A stretch of 64,000 nucleotides of DNA from Prosthecobacter sp. (GTDB lineage Bacteria > Verrucomicrobiota > Verrucomicrobiia > Verrucomicrobiales > Verrucomicrobiaceae): the NCBI GenBank assembly GCA_021733925.1, contig JAIPJY010000009.1, forward strand, positions 62,001 through 126,000. Reading direction: 5' to 3'. Numbering within the stretch: the first letter of the stretch is position 1; the number at the start of each line of letters is the position of its first letter. A program made the translations under genes and the position numbers. The notes under the pieces were generated by a model that worked only from the letters and a program-made list of their open reading frames with translations, had not been told where the DNA came from and did not search any database. Of this stretch, positions 61,459 through 64,000 are shown piece after piece.

Positions 61459-62358
61459 GTGCCATAAATTGGCCGCTAGTTTCCTTCCACAAGACGAGCA
61501 CTCAGCCCCTCCACCCACGGGACCGCAGCACGCAGAGCTGGTAGGGACGCGCTGTGCCGCGTCCGTAGAATCTTCGTCCCAGCACCGCCTGCCGCCCCAA
61601 CTCCTCCCCCTTTCCTCATGCGCCCATCTCTTCCTGCGCATGGAACCGCCTTGACTGACAGACGCAATCCCCCGCACGTCGCAGATTGAAGTACGATAGA
61701 CACTCCTGTCTGTCGATCAGCGGCACCGCCATTTCCTTTGCCCGCGTACACCGCAATCAGATCCCCCCTCCTTCCTCACTCGCGAAAGCAGCAGCCCCGT
61801 CCGCAGTCTTCGTCCCCCATTCTCACCAAATCATGCCAGAGCGCCCGCCGTCTCCAGCTCTTCACCTCCGATCCAGGGAGCGCAAAGGTAGGGCTGGCTG
61901 TCCCCAGCCAGCCGCCATGGACCTGTCCTCCCGAATACCATATCAACAGCTCTTCTGAGTACGTAGTTCGGGGTTCGCTTCGCGGCTTCGCAGCAGCCCG
62001 TTCCGGAAGCCCCGCATCTCCCCAAACCTGAAACCAGCCAGCGCACGTTTTGTAGTACCGGCTTTAGCCGGAATCTGGAAACCTAGTTCGTGCAAACAGC
62101 TCCCGAATAAACTCCTCCTGTCACTCTCCGTTCAACAAACCAGCCGCAGCCGACCTGTCCTTCGTAGCTCGACGCAGGAAAGCGAAGGGGGAAGAAGGAT
62201 GCCTCGCTCATCAATCAAAGTCTCATGGCCCTCCACGTCCCCTGTTCATTGGCGAAGTCCAGTTCTAGCTCCTTCCCACCACAAAAACCATTCTACAAAA
62301 CACCTTCTCAAGCCCGACCACTTCCCCAAGTTACAGTTCACCTTCCACACCCAACCCG
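61459..62358. repeat. 900-bp repeat-rich gap without a gene
   Basis: The gap contains at least four hairpin repeats of different stems. At 61541-61564 GTAG precedes ggacgcg-ctgtgc-cgcgtcc. At 61695-61719 there is a gatagacac/ctgtctgtcgatc inverted pair. At 61888-61913 GTAG precedes ggctggctg-tccc-cagccagcc. The composite copy 2 lies at 61956-62197. Several are headed by GTAG. No coding frame here looks real, since the long open frames are Pro/Arg/Ser-rich shadows. Confidence 0.8.
61956..62197. repeat. Composite REP-type repeat, copy 2
   Basis: This copy matches 12038-12256 in order: gtacgtagttcgg, cccgttccggaag, ccgcatc, gaaaccagcca, cgcacgttttgta, ccggctttagccgg (62058-62071, GTAG at 62052), agttcgtgcaaac, cactctccg, and a tagctcga-containing end. 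Its first hairpin is expanded, with about 24 bp inserted in the loop (GTAG at 61963, stem cggg/cccg). The two copies lie 50 kb apart, so this is a dispersed family. Confidence 0.8.
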
Positions 62359-62844
62359 ATGAAATCAAATCTCATGACTCTCCTCTCGGTGCTCCTCACC
62401 GTCACTTTTTGCAGCACCCTGTCGGCGATCGCACAGCCCTACGAGAAGGGACAATCCGTCGAAGCATTCACCGCCCCAGATCAGCACGGCACCCCCTTCA
62501 CATTTCAGCCCGCAGAAACACGCTTCCTCCTGATCAGCCACGACATGGCAGCAGGCAAGAAAGCCAACGCCGCCCTCAACACCTTGGGCAAAGATCACCT
62601 GCCCGGAAAAAAAGCCATCTACATCGCCAACATCCACGGCATGCCCAGCATCGGTCGCTACTTCGCCATCCCCAAGATGAAAAAATACGCCCACCGCATC
62701 ATCCTCGCGGATGACGCCAAACTCATCGCCAAATTCCCCCAGCAGGAAGGCAAAGTCACCGTCCTCAAACTCGCCTCCGGCCGCATCCAATCCATCTCCT
62801 ACTGGAACCCCGAATCAGAGCCCGTGGATAATGTCCTGAAATGA
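62359..62844 (+). CDS. Periplasmic thioredoxin-like-fold protein
   Basis: The 161-residue protein has a signal peptide (MTLLSVLLTVTFCSTLSAIA). The mature part begins YEKGQSVEAFTAPDQHGTPF and continues TRFLLISHDMAAGKKANAAL, AIYIANIHGMPSIGRYFAIP and KMKKYAHRIILADD. This is the layout of small thioredoxin-like proteins (often misnamed FAD/FMN-containing dehydrogenases) without a CxxC pair. Since no catalytic cysteines are present, a redox role is doubtful. It sits between two repeat-rich gaps. Confidence 0.7.
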   Translation: MKSNLMTLLSVLLTVTFCSTLSAIAQPYEKGQSVEAFTAPDQHGTPFTFQPAETRFLLISHDMAAGKKANAALNTLGKDHLPGKKAIYIANIHGMPSIGRYFAIPKMKKYAHRIILADDAKLIAKFPQQEGKVTVLKLASGRIQSISYWNPESEPVDNVLK

Positions 62845-62953
62845 TCCGCTCGATTTTTCCAAGCAGACTTCGTCAGGCAGGAATGGCGCTCTGTTAAGAC
62901 GCAGTTTCGTGCGCTTGCCGCCTTCCCTCTCAGTCTTCTTAAGCCCTGAAAGA

Positions 62954-63022
62954 GCGGCCTAATGTAGCCCACGGCCGCCGCCTGTCCTACGAAGCTCGTA
63001 GAGCGAAGGAGGAAGCCTAAGT
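62954..63022. repeat. CTACG-AGCTC-type repeat copy in a 600-bp gap
   Basis: The 62845-63444 gap holds a copy of the repeat tcctacgaagctcgtagagc, with gaaggaggaag after it, also seen near 57190 and 62160. GTAG (62963) stands before a GC-rich stretch. The rest of the gap is AT-richer than the surroundings. A short frame on the minus strand (63256 to 63017, GTG start) could be coding, but I do not list it as a gene. Confidence 0.55.
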
Positions 63023-63444
63023 GAGGCCGCCCTGGGTTTCCGGCATCACCACCCAGGCAGCAAACCAAGCGAGCTCCTCGAAAAACTGAAGAGCAGACCG
63101 AGTGACGTTTTGACGATTAGCCTGTTGCTCACAGTGCAAGCCTTCAGCAGAAAATGAGTTTGTTAGCAAGGTTAAGCACACCCTTCGTCCCGTTTCGTGG
63201 TGTACCCATACCGCCTTGGTAAAATGTCGTTCTGCATAACAACCGACACATTTCACGACCTCTATGGGATCAACCTGAGGGCCAAACCGGGCAAAATCCT
63301 CTGAAAATCAGCAGTCTGGCCCTTCTCAGTGTGAAAATGGCATGTGGTTTTTTGCTGAAAAATTGACACTCTTACCGCCTCCTGTAATACCCAAGCCATG
63401 CATTTTTAATTTGCTTGATGGCTTATTCATTGATTCACTGAAGA

Positions 63445-64000
63445 ATGATTACGAGTAGTGTCCGGTCCATTCTCTCGGTAATAACAATTTCATTCTTGGT
63501 CAGTTGTGGCCGTGAGAACGTCGAATCCACTCTGCCGGACAAGAAAACAAACTTTCAACAAAAGGTCTTCGCTGAAACTGGCTCTGATAAGTCCATCACG
63601 TTGATTTCAGAGACGGAGTGTGAAATCAACCAAGGAGGAGGTAATATTTTCTTGGCCGAGTATTCACGCCAGGGTGACAAACTGCGAATTGTCGCCCACA
63701 TCGCTGGCGCATCAGTAGTCATGTATTTTGATTTCATTGATCAAGGTTTGCGCGACTCTAACACCGGTCAGGTTTTGCTTTTGCCAGATGCCTTAGCGCG
63801 TGCCCGCGCCCAGATACAAGCTGCGCGCGATGCTGAAATAGCTCAGCAGCAACGCGCCCGGCAAATGGAGATTGAACGTAGGCAGCAGCAGGTCAAAGCA
63901 TATCAAGACAAATGCATGGCGCTGCGAGACAAGGGCATGAAAGTGATTCGCGATTTCTTTGCCAATGGTAGCATCATAAACGCTGATTATATGCCGGATC
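63445..64000 (+). CDS. Lipoprotein of unknown function (3' truncated at the window edge)
   Basis: The frame opens at ATG 63445 (MITSSVRSILSVITISFLVS, then C) with a lipoprotein signal: LVSC fits the lipobox. It continues without a stop to the window edge, at least 185 codons. After the signal it has CEINQGGGNIFLAEYSRQG, a hydrophobic strand IVAHIAGASVVMYFDF, then a charged helix of the type ARARAQIQAARDAEIAQQQR that may be a coiled coil. The base composition is AT-richer than the rest of the window, so it may be a recent arrival. The product has no recognised family. Confidence 0.7.
   Translation, partial: MITSSVRSILSVITISFLVSCGRENVESTLPDKKTNFQQKVFAETGSDKSITLISETECEINQGGGNIFLAEYSRQGDKLRIVAHIAGASVVMYFDFIDQGLRDSNTGQVLLLPDALARARAQIQAARDAEIAQQQRARQMEIERRQQQVKAYQDKCMALRDKGMKVIRDFFANGSIINADYMPD

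Noticed and set aside
63017-63256. A 79-residue minus-strand frame with several cysteines (MKCVGCYAERHF start)
   Set aside because: It has a GTG start with a poorly spaced Shine-Dalgarno-like stretch, no recognised family, and sits in a repeat-bearing gap. It could be real but cannot be supported.

Overview
The window looks like a chromosomal segment of a high-GC, peptidoglycan-making member of the Verrucomicrobiota, most like the Prosthecobacter/Verrucomicrobium group. The evidence is a large secreted protein with autotransporter-type beta-strand repeats ending in a PEP-CTERM sorting tail, a 50-residue small basic protein of a family I associate with the Planctomycetes-Verrucomicrobia-Chlamydiae group, an eukaryote-like Ser/Thr kinase fused to a C-type lectin domain, and a meso-diaminopimelate-type MurE. 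No rRNA, tRNA, CRISPR array or insertion sequence with a transposase was found.

Layout. 0-12 kb: housekeeping genes (accD, a ComF-type phosphoribosyltransferase, purT, a glycosyltransferase/methyltransferase pair, an amidohydrolase, a SirB1-type protein, mtnP, maf, a VWA-domain membrane protein). A Doc-type toxin-antitoxin cassette sits directly behind purT between two copies of the purT 3' end, and an inverted-repeat element of about 320 bp sits between the SirB1 gene and mtnP. 12-25 kb: a U32 peptidase, a 1,330-residue PEP-CTERM surface protein, a 1,140-residue secreted repeat protein, a lone nuoG and a lipid kinase. 25-31 kb: a pseudouridine synthase coupled to the small basic protein, an orphan immunity-like gene, gatB, a membrane protein and trpD. 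31-37 kb: a co-directional run of a kinase-fold-like protein, an Hsp70 and the kinase-lectin fusion. 37-41 kb: a secreted protein, nadB and an aldo/keto reductase. 41-42 kb: a DUF1016/PDDEXK nuclease gene carrying a tandem array of co-varying hairpins inside its reading frame.

42-55 kb: a minus-strand division and cell wall (dcw) cluster transcribed rsmH, ftsL-like, ftsI, murE, murF, mraY, murD, a LysM gene, ftsW, murG. Several junctions are 4-bp ATGA overlaps. A decayed copy of the ftsW 3' end lies between ftsW and murG. The cluster stops at murG: murC, ddl, ftsQ, ftsA and ftsZ do not follow, and mraZ does not precede it. These genes together make lipid II (MurE, MurF, MurD, MraY, MurG) and the septal synthase (FtsW with FtsI).

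55-64 kb: accessory and secreted genes (a histone-tail-like protein, a Tat-exported TIM-barrel protein, a GreA/GreB-family factor, a glutaredoxin-MauE fusion, small secreted proteins, a thioredoxin-like protein and a truncated lipoprotein at the edge). They are separated by repeat-rich intergenic DNA. Several repeats are hairpins preceded by GTAG, the layout of REP elements mobilised by RAYT (TnpA-REP) transposases. One composite repeat of roughly 210-240 bp occurs twice (near 12.1 kb and 62.1 kb).

The strongest leads are the co-varying hairpin array inside the DUF1016 gene, the purT-3'-end duplication around the toxin-antitoxin cassette, the ftsW fragment and truncated dcw cluster, and the Hsp70/kinase-lectin locus.
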